DNA from: Triglochin maritima
Taxonomy: Eukaryota; Streptophyta; Magnoliopsida; Alismatales; Juncaginaceae
Assembly: GCA_963682175.1 (NCBI GenBank)
Contig: OY821777.1
Coordinates: 7,457,501 to 7,521,500, forward strand
DNA length: 64,000 nucleotides
Reading direction: 5' to 3'
The notes beneath the pieces are model-generated. The model was not told where the DNA came from. It saw only the letters and a program-made list of their open reading frames with translations, and did not search any database. Both the position numbers and the translations under genes were made by a program. This document shows positions 22,685-33,135 of the stretch, piece by piece (the first letter of the stretch is position 1; each line of letters opens with the position of its first letter).

Positions 22685-24325
22685 ATGGCTTCAACATCTA
22701 ATCACTTAGAGGGTTTATGCACCACAATGCCTCATTTGCTTAATGGGTCAAATTATGATTATTGGAAAAATAGAATGAAAATCTTTTTAATATCAAATGA
22801 CCTTAAGTATTGGAAGTTTATTCAAAATCCATACATACCCCCAAATGAAGATGATTTAGATTCTCTATCTAGGGCTCAAATGAAAGAAATTGAAATGAAC
22901 TCTAAAATCATGAACATTCTTTATTGTGGTCTTAATGAGGGAGAATACAATAGAATTAGGGGTTGTGAAAGTGCAAATGAAATATGACATAGGTTACAAA
23001 TGCATCATGAGGGTGATAGTAAAACTAAAGAAACTAGGGTTAGTCTTCTCATGCATAAATATGAAATATTTTCTATGCAAATCGGTGAGAACATAAGCGA
23101 CATGAACACTCGCTTCACCGATATCACTAACTCTCTTTTGATTCTTGGAAGAAGGATAAATGAAGGAGAGATGACTCGAAAATTCCTCCGGTCATTGAGC
23201 AACGATTGGGAAGACAAGGTCGTGGCAATCGAAGAATCGCACGATCTTTCAAAATTGAAGATGGAAGAACTCATTGGAAATCTCATGGCCTATGAGCTCC
23301 AATTGAGTCATCGAAAAGAGAAGGAAGCCTCAAAGAAAAACTCCGTGGTGGCATTACATGCAAATTTTAATAAGCCAAGGAGGGTGGAAGAAGATGACAT
23401 TGAGGTCCTTGCCCAAGACTTCTTCAAATACCTCAAGAGGGATAAGGGAGAAAAGAATGAAAGAAGAGGTAGAAGAAGTGAGAAAAGAGAAAAAGAAAAA
23501 GAGAGGGAGGAGATTGAAAATGAGAGAAGAGAAGGGGAGAAGAAAAAGGAGAGAAGGGAGAGGAGAAAAGAAAAGGAGAAGAGCAAGAGAAGAGAAAGGA
23601 AGGAGGAAGCACACAAGGCTACATGGGATGATTCTTCATCACCATCATCATCGTCTTCTTCCTTGCAAAGTAGAAGAGAAGTGGCTCACTCATGCTTCAT
23701 GGCTATTGAAGATCAAAGTGAGGTAGATTTTAACTTTTGTTCTAGTAATTCATGCTCAACTAAGTCTTATTATAGTGATAGCTCAAACTCTAGTGCAAAT
23801 AATGAAAATTATACACATGATGAGCTTCAAAATGCATTTCATGACTTAGTTAAACAATATGAGATCATTTGTGATAAAAACAAGAATGCTAAAAAGTTAA
23901 TCAAAGATCTCCAAAGCCAAATTGAAACATGCATGAATGAGAAGAATGAGGTGGTTGCTAAACTAGAAAATTATGCATCAAATTTTGATAAATTAAAAGC
24001 AACACCTATAGATTGTGAACAATTAGATCTTCAAGCTTGCAATGTGCAATTAAGAAAAGATCTAGAAAAATTCACACATGGAACTAAGATGCTTAACATG
24101 CTATTAGGTAGTCAAAGACAATCTTTGCAAAGACATGAGTTAGGATACAATGCAAAATTGAAAAACCATGTATCTCACACTACTCTAAATGGAAAGCACT
24201 TAGTTGTAAACCATAGTTCCTCAAGTGTGTGGGCTCCCAAAACCAAAATGGTTTGGGTTCCCAAAGCTAACATTCAAGGACCCAAAGTTGTTTGGGTACC
24301 TAAATCTACTCTTGTAGGAGCTTGA
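22685..24325 (+). pseudogene. Copia gag-like open region, interrupted, no pol
   Basis: ATG at 22685 (MASTSNHLEG) opens a copia Gag with LNGSNYDYWKNRMKIFL, the first conserved block. A TGA at 22985-22987 replaces the Trp expected in ANEI-W-HRLQ; the frame then continues to 24325 (441 more codons). The UBN2-type part (MHKYEIFSMQ..., FTDITNSLLILG, LRSLSNDWEDKV) is well preserved. Where a CCHC zinc knuckle is expected, residues from about 23440 to 23620 are instead an extended Lys/Glu/Arg-rich run. Then come KATWDDSSS, CFMAIED and the tail WAPKTKMVWVPK...VVWVPK seen just before protease and integrase in such elements. No protease, integrase or reverse transcriptase follows; DNA from about 24.5 kb belongs to another element. 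Confidence 0.85.
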
Positions 24326-24479
24326 GGAGGAGATTGGTGGTGACCGGGTGAGCTCAAGAGTCAAATTCAAATCCGGTTGCATCACCAAATGAGATTGGAG
24401 CTAAATTCGAATTCAACATTGGTATAAATTCCTATCTATACAATTCATGTTAAATTAGCTCTAATCTAGCTTCATATGC

Positions 24480-26727
24480 TTAATTGACATATCATATAAT
24501 TTAATTCATGGTGTTGTAATACGGGCCATTCTTACTTGCTCAAAGGAGGGTAATGCTCCCGGAAACCAAGGTGAAGGTAGACCGAAACATAGGTTATCCG
24601 GTAGGGTCGAATGCACTGCTCGGATTAGGGTCTCCGGTAATCCATCCAGAGGCTACGTAATTAACTACGTAGATCTCGAACATAATCACGTCATGCTGTC
24701 GGAAGACCAGATGCGCTCCCTCCAACAAAAACGATCCGTCCCGGAGTCCGCCAGAGCACGCATTTCGTGCAATGATGCTGCCGGTATATCTGCCGCCAAG
24801 ACCATGCAATCTTTTGTGGTCGAAGCTGGAGGTCACGATAAATTGTCTTTCAACGAGCGGGACCTAAGGTTATTTATTCTCCACTTAACATGGTTCAAGT
24901 TACGCATTTAGCTTTGTCATAAAAATTATATTTCGCAGGAATGTTGTGAACGAGGTTAGAAACCTCAAAATGGGACCAGGAGATGCGCAAGCTATCCAAG
25001 ATTATTTTATCAGATTCCCGCTTCTTTTACGTAATGGATATGGACGACGAAGGCAGACTACGAAATGTGTTCTGGGCCGACAGTCGTTCTCGAGCTGCTT
25101 ACTCTTACTTTGGAGATGCAATATGTTTCGACACAACATACATAACAAACAAGTATGACATGCCTTTTACCCCATTTGTGGGGGTAAATCACCACTACCA
25201 GTCCGTCCTACTCGGTTGCGCACTCCTCTCTTCCTAGACGACACAAAATTACATTTGGTTGTTCCAAACATGGTTGACGTGCATGAACGGTACGTGTTTT
25301 ATTTTGTCCGGCTTTGTCTGTTTTACGTTATGTGCCTGTCCGGTTACTCTTTACGTCTGTCCGGTTTACGTCTTTTGCTCGTCCGGTTTATCCCGTACGT
25401 CTGTCCGGTTTACGTTTTTTGCTCGTCCGGTTTACCCTTGACGTCTGTCCGGTTTACGTTATTTCTGTCCGGATTAACATATGTTTTTATCTTGATCGCG
25501 TTGTGTGCAGATACAAGCCCCCCGGCGATGATAACAGACCAATGTGGCGCCATAGCTGCGGCTGTGAGGACTATGTTCCCTGAAGCGCGGCACAGATTTT
25601 GTATATGGCACCTAATGAATAAGGCCCCTGTGAAGTTGCCCACGAAGTACCAGGAGCATACGTTGTTTGACCTCAACAACTGTGTATTCGATTCCAAGAC
25701 TCCGGCAGAATTCGAGCGGAATTGGCAGGGTTTTCTAGATGATTTCGAGTTCCACGACAATAATTGGCTCCGATCCATTTATGCAATTCGAGAGCACTGG
25801 GTACCTGCATTTTGGCGGGATTGTTTTTCCGCAGGAATGCCATCAAGCCAGAGAAGTGAGGGTATGAACGCCTTCTTCGATAAGTACCTCACATCAAGGA
25901 CGACACTTAAGCAGTTCGTGAAACAATACGAACTCGCAGTACGCCACAAGTATGAGAATGAAGCTCAGTCTGATTTCGATTGTCAGCATAAGGCTCCACA
26001 ATTGATTTCGAAATATCCATTCGAGAGGCAATTGAGCGAGTTGTATACGGTGGGTGTCTTCAAGAAGGTGCAGTTGGAAATTGGGAAGATAATGTACTGC
26101 GACATCAATGATGAGTTCAATGAGGACGACACATTGCACTTCAACGTGACCGAACATGTATTGACACATATCCTCCCATTGTCGAAACGGTTCACAGTGC
26201 AAATTGGAGATGAGAAGTGGGTATGCGATTGCAAAATGTTTGATCACGTCGGTATCCTATGTTGTCACGTTTATGTTGTTATTGCCCGAATACGTCTAAA
26301 CGCGTTGCTCCCCGAGTCTTACATCGTCCACCGATAGAGGAAGGATATCCGAAGGAGCTATGGAGTCAAGTTTCCCCTTCAAAGTGGCATAACGGGGAAC
26401 GATGCGCTTCGTCGCCACGACGACATAATGGGTCGTGCGGTTTGGATCGCCGAGGCCGCTTTCGACTCAAACGACAGATATCTTCAGGCGGTAGAGGCAC
26501 TTGAGTTGCTTAAGGAACGTATGCAACGACCTGATCCTGTGTTCGATGGTACATCCGTTCTCAATCCGGATAAGACAAGAAGGAAAGGCAGACCGTCGAG
26601 CAAATGACGGATTTCTTTGTCTGAGAAAATAATTAAAAGTAACGTTAAGAAAATCATCAGGAAGAAGGTTCTACCCCCGTTACACCCTGCACCACCCAAA
26701 TCGGGGGATCACGATTTCGATGACTAG
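24480..26727 (+). pseudogene. FAR1-related/MULE-type transposase gene, decayed
   Basis: The FAR1 DNA-binding part reads from about 24530 (CSKEGNAPGNQGEGRPKHR, then ARIRVSGN and LEHNHVMLSEDQ). After a short intron (about 24869-24939, GT..AG) comes NVVNEVRNLKMGPGDAQAIQDYF. The MULE transposase core follows: first Asp in CFDTTYITNKYDMPF, second in MITDQCGAIAAAVRTMFPEA with FCIWHLMN, and Glu in SQRSEGMNAFFDKYL. A SWIM finger is kept (CDCKMFDHVGILCCHV). Lesions are a frameshift near 25008, TAG at 25235, TAG at 26335 in place of an expected Trp codon, and TGA at 26605. A second intron (about 25290-25510) is filled with TGTCCGGTTTACG repeats. The original start is not clear. It is either a domesticated FRS gene gone dead or the transposase of an old MULE; the linked minisatellite favours the latter. 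Confidence 0.82.
25310..25490. repeat. TGTCCGGTTTACG repeats inside an intron
   Basis: About eight units of GTCCGGTTTACGT with variable T-rich spacers lie between the donor AACG/GTACGT and acceptor TGTGCAG of the FAR1-type gene. The core matches that of the large minisatellite 1.5 kb downstream. Confidence 0.8.
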
Positions 26728-26934
26728 GACATGAATTTGCATTACGAGGGAGTTCCTCCTTGATTATTATATTTGTCCTTGGTTGGAATTATTCCTATGT
26801 AATTTTGTTGAAAGTCATTGTATGTCTGTCCGTATTATTACATCAGATTCAACCATTTCTTTGCTTGTTCCTTTGTGAATTAATTTCTGATGGTGACAAA
26901 TATATTTAAGTAATTTTGGTTTGTTGTATGTCTG

Positions 26935-28590
26935 TCCTGATTACGTTATATGTCTGTCCGGATTACGATTCATCAATGTCCGGTTTATGTTTTATTTATG
27001 TCCGGATTAAGTGACCAGTATGTCCGGAAGACGTACTTAGGCTGTCTGAATTACATTGTTTGTCTGTCCGGATTACGTTAATTTCTGTCCGGAATAAGTT
27101 TTATTTATGTCCGGATTAAGTTACCAGTATGTCCTGATTACGTTATATGTCCGTCCGGATTACGATTCATCAATGTCCGGATTACGTTTTATTTATGTCC
27201 AGATTAAGTGACCAGTATGTCCGGAAGACGTACTTAGGCTGTCCGAATTACATTGTTTGTCTGTCCGGATTACGTTAATTTCTGTCCGGAATAAGTTTTA
27301 TTTAAGTCCGGATTAAGTTACCAGTATGACCGGATTACGTTATATGTCCGTCCGGATTACGATTCATCAATGTCCGGATTACGTTTTATTTATGTCCGGA
27401 TTAAGTGACCAGTATGTCCGGAAGACGTACTTAGGCTGTCCGGATTACATTGTTTGTCTGTCCGGATTACGTTAATTTCTGTCCAGAATAAGTTTTATTT
27501 ATGTCCGGATTAAGTTTTATTTATGTCCGGATTAAGTGACCAGTATGTCCGGAATACGTAATTAGGTCGTCCGGATTACATTGTTTGTCTGTCCGGATTA
27601 CGTTATATGTCCGTCCGGAATAAGTTTTATTTATGTCCGGATTAAGTTACCAGTATGTCCGGATTACGTTATATGTCCGTCCGGATTACGATTCATCAAT
27701 GTCCGGATTACGTTTTATTTATGTCCGGATTAAGTGACCAGTATGTCCGGAAGACGTAGTTAGGTTGTCCGAATTACATTGTTTGTCTCTCCGGATTACG
27801 TTAATTTTTGTCCGGAATAAGTTTTATTTATGTCCGGATTAAGTTACCAGTATGTCCGGATTACGTTATATGTCCGTCCGGATTACGATTCATCAATGTC
27901 CGGATTACGTTTTATTTATGTCCGGATTAAGTGACTAGTATGTCCGTAAGACGTACTTAGGCTGTCCGGATTACATTGTTTGTCTGTCCGGATTACGTTA
28001 TATGTCCGTCCGGAATAAGTTTTATTTATGTCCGGATTAAGTTACCAGTATGTCCGGATTACGTTATATGTCCGTCCGGATTACGATTCATCAATGTCTG
28101 GATTACGTTTTATTTATGTCCGGATTAAGTGACCAGTATGTCCGGAATATGTAATTAGGTTGTCCGGATTACATTGTTTGTCTGTCCGGATTACGTGGTA
28201 TGTTCGTCTAGAATAAGTTTTATTTATGTCCGGATTAAGTTACCAGTATGTCCGGTTTACGTTTTATTTATGTCCGGATTAAGTGACCAGTATGTCCGGA
28301 AGACGTACTTAGGCTGTCCGAATTACATTGTTTGTCTGTCCGGATTACGTTAATTTCTGTCCGGAATAAGTTTTATTTATGTCCGGATTAAGTTACCAGT
28401 ATTTCCGGATTACGTTATATGTCCGTCCGGATTACGATTCATCAATGTCCGGATTACGTTTTATTTAAGTCCGGATTAAGTGACCAGTAAGTCCGGAAGA
28501 CGTACTTAGGCTGTCCGGATTACATTGTTTGTCTGTCCGGATTACGTTAATTTCTGTCCGGAATAAGTTTTATTTATGTCCGGATTAGTC
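26935..28590. repeat. TGTCCGGATTACG minisatellite with higher-order period of about 197 bp
   Basis: Every 15-30 bases the core GTCCGGA (containing the palindrome TCCGGA) recurs with ordered linkers. The landmark GATTCATCAATGTC appears at 26967, 27164, 27361, 27690, 27887, 28085 and 28436, so four spacings are 197-198 bp and two are longer (329 and 351 bp). It is not coding. It begins about 200 bases after the FAR1-type gene and is likely part of the same mobile element. Confidence 0.9.
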
Positions 28591-29033
28591 CATTAAGATA
28601 TTTGATTATTACCTCAACTAAAAAATTCAGGATATTACAGGTTGTTTATTTATGTGTTATTTATATTAATTTATGCTTATAATATGTACTTTGGTAGAAT
28701 TTATGCTATTTTAATAGTTTTTATAATGAGTTATATTTTTTATTTTAGGTTGTTAATGCCCTTATTTCAATGTTTATATTCATTATTTAAAATATTATTC
28801 ATTTTTTATTATTCATTTGTTTTGTTTAAGAGATGTAATTTGTAAAATTTCTAATAAAATCAAAGGAAAACATTAGCGGAGTGAGACCCAAACTAACGAC
28901 ATGTGTTTACAAACAATTTTCCAAATTTACTGCACCACCTATTGACTGAAATAACACAGTGCAATAGTTCAACTCAAATTTTCAAATGTCATTTAAAAAA
29001 ATCTAATGGTCTTGCCAAATTTAGCTCAATCCC
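28591..29033. other. AT-rich DNA, nothing recognised
   Basis: The frame at 28642-28845 is a very AT-rich, hydrophobic translation and probably fortuitous. No element ends were identified here. Confidence 0.4.
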
Positions 29034-29036
29034 TTA

Positions 29037-29487
29037 GAGCATCAGCCTCGTGCGGCACTATTCACGCCCGACCACGTAGGCTAAAAAATGGAGTAACCGC
29101 ACGAAATTCCGCCCGAACGGTTGGAAATTCTGAGTGGGTGAGGGGACGTGTCCCCCTGCACGTCCCCCACCATTGGTTACTTTTTTTGAGTTTTTTGTTC
29201 TAAAAATGTTTTAAAAATTATTTAAAATCGGTTTTATAAGTTTTATGAAAATATGTTTTTTTGTGTATATTATTTTTGAATTTTTTGACATTTTTTGTGT
29301 TTTGTCTAGAATTGATCCCGAAATGACGTGTAAGGGAGAGAATGTAGGGGCGCTTGAGTTGTTTCTGGGTGTGGTTAAGAAAAATTTAGGAGGATTGCTT
29401 TAAGTTGACGTGAGAGAGAGAGAAGCTGATGTAGCTGAGAGAGAAAACAAGGCGTCAAGAACTACTTGGGCGTTGTTAATGGTACTC
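29037..29487. mobile_element. Tourist/Harbinger-type MITE, 451 bp
   Basis: Ends GAGCATCAGCC and the inverted GAGTACCATTA are flanked by TTA on both sides (29034-29036, 29488-29490). The 3-bp TTA duplication and GAGCATC-type ends fit PIF/Harbinger MITEs. The interior is GC-rich near the left end, then T-rich, without coding capacity. Confidence 0.72.
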
Positions 29488-29490
29488 TTA

Positions 29491-30234
29491 ATAAGTTGCA
29501 GTCGAAGCGTCAGTTCACACATTAAGAAAAAATATGGTCCACAATTCGACACGCTAAAATGATATTATTAACAACTAAAGCTACCACTACAGTCTACAAG
29601 GCTGTCAACATATTTTTAAGCATAACCATAACCATGATTGGTTTTATTTTCCGTATAAGATAAATATACTCCATCTCCTTTTCAAGTCACCAAGGTGTGA
29701 TTAGATACGTCGCTCATACATAGAATTTTAAATTTCATGGAATTTCCAAATACGTCATATATAAATAACATGTTTGATACATTGAAGATTAAATTTTATA
29801 AAATCCAACCTCATATAAAAGTGGCAAGAAAAAATTTCACATTTTTTAGTGAAAATTACAAACCCCAACACCAAATTCTACCCCAAATCCCGACACCTCA
29901 TCTTACCACCTCTACCCCTCGCTGCCGCCAAATTTCACAACATCTGTCGTACTCCATCGCCATCGAGATTCACCGCCTCCTCTAGATCCACCACCTCTAA
30001 ACTCGAAATGATATACTTACCCAAATAAGATGAAAACAAATGATGACATTTAAAAATTCTAAAATTTACAAATTTCATCGTTTCAAACATTATTTACAAA
30101 TCATACATTCAAACGCATCCTAACGAAAAATGTGAAGAGAATGTGTTTTAAAAGTTTTACTTTTAAATGTCAATTATTATGAATTGAATGAAAAATCATT
30201 TTGTTCCTTGTTTATGTTATTCGTCTTTTAGAAG
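29491..30234. other. Intergenic DNA with possible MITE remnants
   Basis: AT-rich. A CATTCAAACGCATCC motif near 30105-30120 resembles the end of a hAT-type MITE, but a partner end could not be fixed. No gene was seen. Confidence 0.35.
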
Positions 30235-31297
30235 TGTTAAGGAAAAGGCTCTTGGTCCTTAACCGTAGAGCTCTAAAAGATATTGGTTTACATAAAACAA
30301 AAGATATTCGCAATCATGGTAACTAACATGGAACATTAATTACCGAGTTAAGATTGTCGTGTTGGTCATAGATCATTGTAGCTCTACAAGTGAGTGACAA
30401 CACGGGTATGCAAAAGAGGAAAATATTACTTTTGTATACTGAATAGACCTAATAAGTAAAATATTATAGAAATGTGTTTCTGTGTCATTAATATTTTACT
30501 GTGTCTTTGATCCTTTGATATGAGACTTATATCTAATCACTTAAGGAATACTTAATTAGATCAGTGTCTTGAACTATCGATCAGTGTAGTGTAAAGGCAT
30601 TGGTTGGTTAAGTACTACTTTTGTTGGAGAAGGTAGTTAGTCAAAAGACTATCATTGCCCCTCTTAATTGAGTGATGATATTAGTGGGCCCTTGATAAAG
30701 CAAAGTTATAATGTGCACAATGTGATTTGAGTTAAGTCACATATATATAACTAGCTTAAAGAGATCAAGAAATGAATACTAAGACAAAGATGACACAATA
30801 CTACTTTGTGTGTATTCTTAATATCATGAGGCAATGGACGGACACAAGTGGTGCACGCCATCACTAAATGGATCGGGTTTTGGTTCGAGTGGAATTAAGA
30901 CATCTAACTAATTGGGAGCTATAATGTGTAGCTAGATACCGCTTATAGCTTGTGATATTAAGCTCTTAATATCACTGCCAACTTAGTCTAGATCCTCCCA
31001 TAGGTCACACCACAAAATTGGGAAACAAGAAATGAGGATTTTGAGTTCATAAGATGTGTTGGGTTTCATGTAGAAAATATGACACATGGGGTGAACAAGC
31101 AAAATCAAAATTATGTTGTGATTAATAACATAATTAGAATCTAAATCAAATTCATATGTGATGTAAATATTATGGGGTGTAATGATTGATCATTACATAG
31201 GATAATATGTTACATAAGTTGTGGATTTACTACTAATCCCGAAATGTCAAATTTTGTAGGGGTTAAACCGAAATTTGACAAGTCTGCAAAACAGTGC

Positions 31298-31530
31298 TCA
31301 AACGGTCGACCGGTTAGCAGTAAACGGTCGACCGGTAGGGCACGGTCGACCGGACATGTCTCGACCGATAACAGGGAATTTTCATCTGTTCGAACGGTCG
31401 ACCGAAAGTGATCGGTCGGTCGACCGAACATTGCGATGGAATAGTTCCTGTTACGAACGGTCGACCGAGCTATTGAACGGTCGACCGAAACTGGTTCGAG
31501 CGGTCGACCGAACCTCCAAAAACGGTCGAC
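31298..31530. repeat. GGTCGACC palindrome array 3 (densest)
   Basis: Nine exact GGTCGACC octamers occur in about 230 bases, eight of them followed by G to make GGTCGACCG, with spacers of roughly 10-50 bp. An isolated octamer would be expected about once per 65 kb by chance. Confidence 0.92.
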
Positions 31531-31711
31531 CCGTCCAGACGGTTTATGCAGAATTAATTTAAGAATTAATTAGATCATGCATGGAATTGGTCCATAATTG
31601 ATTTAATTCGTGGCTAATATTATTTATTAATAAATAATGGATGGTTAGATAGAATTTTGCATGAAATCATGGGCAAGAGGTTGCAGATGAATAGGTAATT
31701 TGGAGAGAACC

Positions 31712-31719
31712 TATAAATA
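31712..31719 (+). promoter_or_regulatory. TATA box of the LTR-like block
   Basis: TATAAATA in the context CCTATAAATAGAGG, about 180 bases downstream of the palindrome array. Confidence 0.55.
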
Positions 31720-32085
31720 GAGGTTATCTCATTGCCTTCCTACATCTTAATTAATATTGCTTTTCATGCAAAATCTCTCTCCTTAATTCTCCACGAAAAT
31801 TCCACAAATTCTTAAGTTTAGTTTAGTTCTTAAGAGATCATCTTCTCAAGGGAATTAAAGAGGGGTTAGTAATTGAATTCTAAACCCTATCGGAGATTGA
31901 GAGACTAGCTTCCCTCTCTCCGATCTTGTTTAGAGTTTGGTGAATACTCGGAGGCATCCGGCGCAGTGAGGAGCATCCCCAACGTCTCCGAATCTTCAAG
32001 AAGTTTTAGAGAACTTCTAGGTATGAATTTCGGAGCTCTTGTTTGTTTTAATAGAATTTTGAAACTAGATGTTAAAACAAACCGA

Positions 32086-32640
32086 TGCATGCATGAAATA
32101 AATCAAAAAAAATTGTAATTGATTCTTATTATACATAAAAATTTCGAAAATATATATGTATAATTAAACATGAAATCCTACAAAATGACTATCAAAATTC
32201 TAAAAAAAATGACATTAAAGTTTGAAGGACCAGTAAAAAAGTGATATGCAACCCAACTCTTCTGATGTAGATTATCTTTTCCTCGAGATAATGAGAGAGA
32301 AAGATGAATAGATGTCATGTTGATGTTGTTGTACATGTGAAAGTGATGAGTTGGCGTGTTTCATGTGGGTGTCGATGATTAGTGGTTGACAGCAGGATTA
32401 GCTGAAGGTGGTGATGGGGAGTGGAGGATCGCCGAAAAGCGACGTGTAGTTACCACCTCAGAAAAGGAATGTAATCCCGGAACAGGTGTCTTATTCTGCT
32501 TCCGAGGTGGTCGCTACACATCGCAATCACAGTTGGTTTTTTTAAGACCGGTTAATAGGAGGATTTCGGCCCAATTGAGAGACCCATAACTTACTGAGAA
32601 GATGGTTTTACTACGTGTTTAGAAAATTAAGTTGTTTTAA
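32086..32640. other. Intergenic DNA, nothing recognised
   Basis: AT-rich to moderately GC-rich with only short fortuitous frames. Confidence 0.35.
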
Positions 32641-32644
32641 TAAG

Positions 32645-33135
32645 GCAGTGTTTGGATGTGATCACATGAGGCTTAAGATTTTTGATAACCCAAATTCTTG
32701 GTGAAACTCACTCCTTGTTGGTTTTCTAGTTTCTACACAGTAAAACCTGATTATTGTGGTCGGTGTTTGGATATTGTGTTTTTCATGAAATACATTGTCT
32801 TGTTCATGGGCGAAATGAGGTTTTGTTAGAGTGGCAAGGACATGGGTTGGAAAAGTTGTGATTGATGGGGACATATTTGACGTTTTGTGGTGGCATTTTG
32901 AGTAAAAAACGAAATAATTGAGGTTAAGGGTTATGACTAATTACGTTTACTGTCTAAGAATCTCCAGAAACTCATCGGATGAGTTTCTCGGATTCAAGTG
33001 TTAAACGAAGAATCCCGGTTGTACTGGAAATATGGATTATGCTAGAATCCACGATGTTTGGATGTGAGTTTTTTTTATAAAAAACTATCATTTCCTAAGA
33101 ATCCAAATGCCAACTTCTCACAATCCAAACATTGT
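32645..33135. mobile_element. MITE-like element with GTTTGGAT ends
   Basis: The left end CAGTGTTTGGATGTGATCA is mirrored by TCTCACAATCCAAACATTG at the right. The interior contains another GATGTTTGGATGTGAG copy. No clear target duplication, so the superfamily is left open. Confidence 0.5.

Larger units (their letters stand above)
30235..32085 (+). mobile_element. Probable LTR block of a second retroelement family
   Basis: Non-coding block with LTR-like architecture: a long upstream part, GGTCGACC array 3 (31298-31530), TATAAATA at 31712, then a leader with CTCTCTCC and the GGAGGCATCCGGCGCAGTGAGG block near 31950. Apart from the palindromes it is not co-linear with the copia LTRs at 16, 21 and 55 kb. 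Neither end, target duplication nor primer-binding site was found, so the bounds are approximate. Confidence 0.5.

Noticed and set aside
23308..23726. Minus-strand Leu/Ser/Phe-rich frames and plus-strand Arg/Lys frames
   Set aside because: They arise from the GA-rich tract in gag read in other frames.
26935..28590. Regular short repeats with spacers, superficially CRISPR-like
   Set aside because: Linkers are themselves repeated in fixed order, the organism is a plant, and there are no cas genes; it is a minisatellite.
30235..32085. Identity with the copia LTR at 21 kb
   Set aside because: Only the GGTCGACC motifs and a TATA box are shared; the rest does not align by eye.
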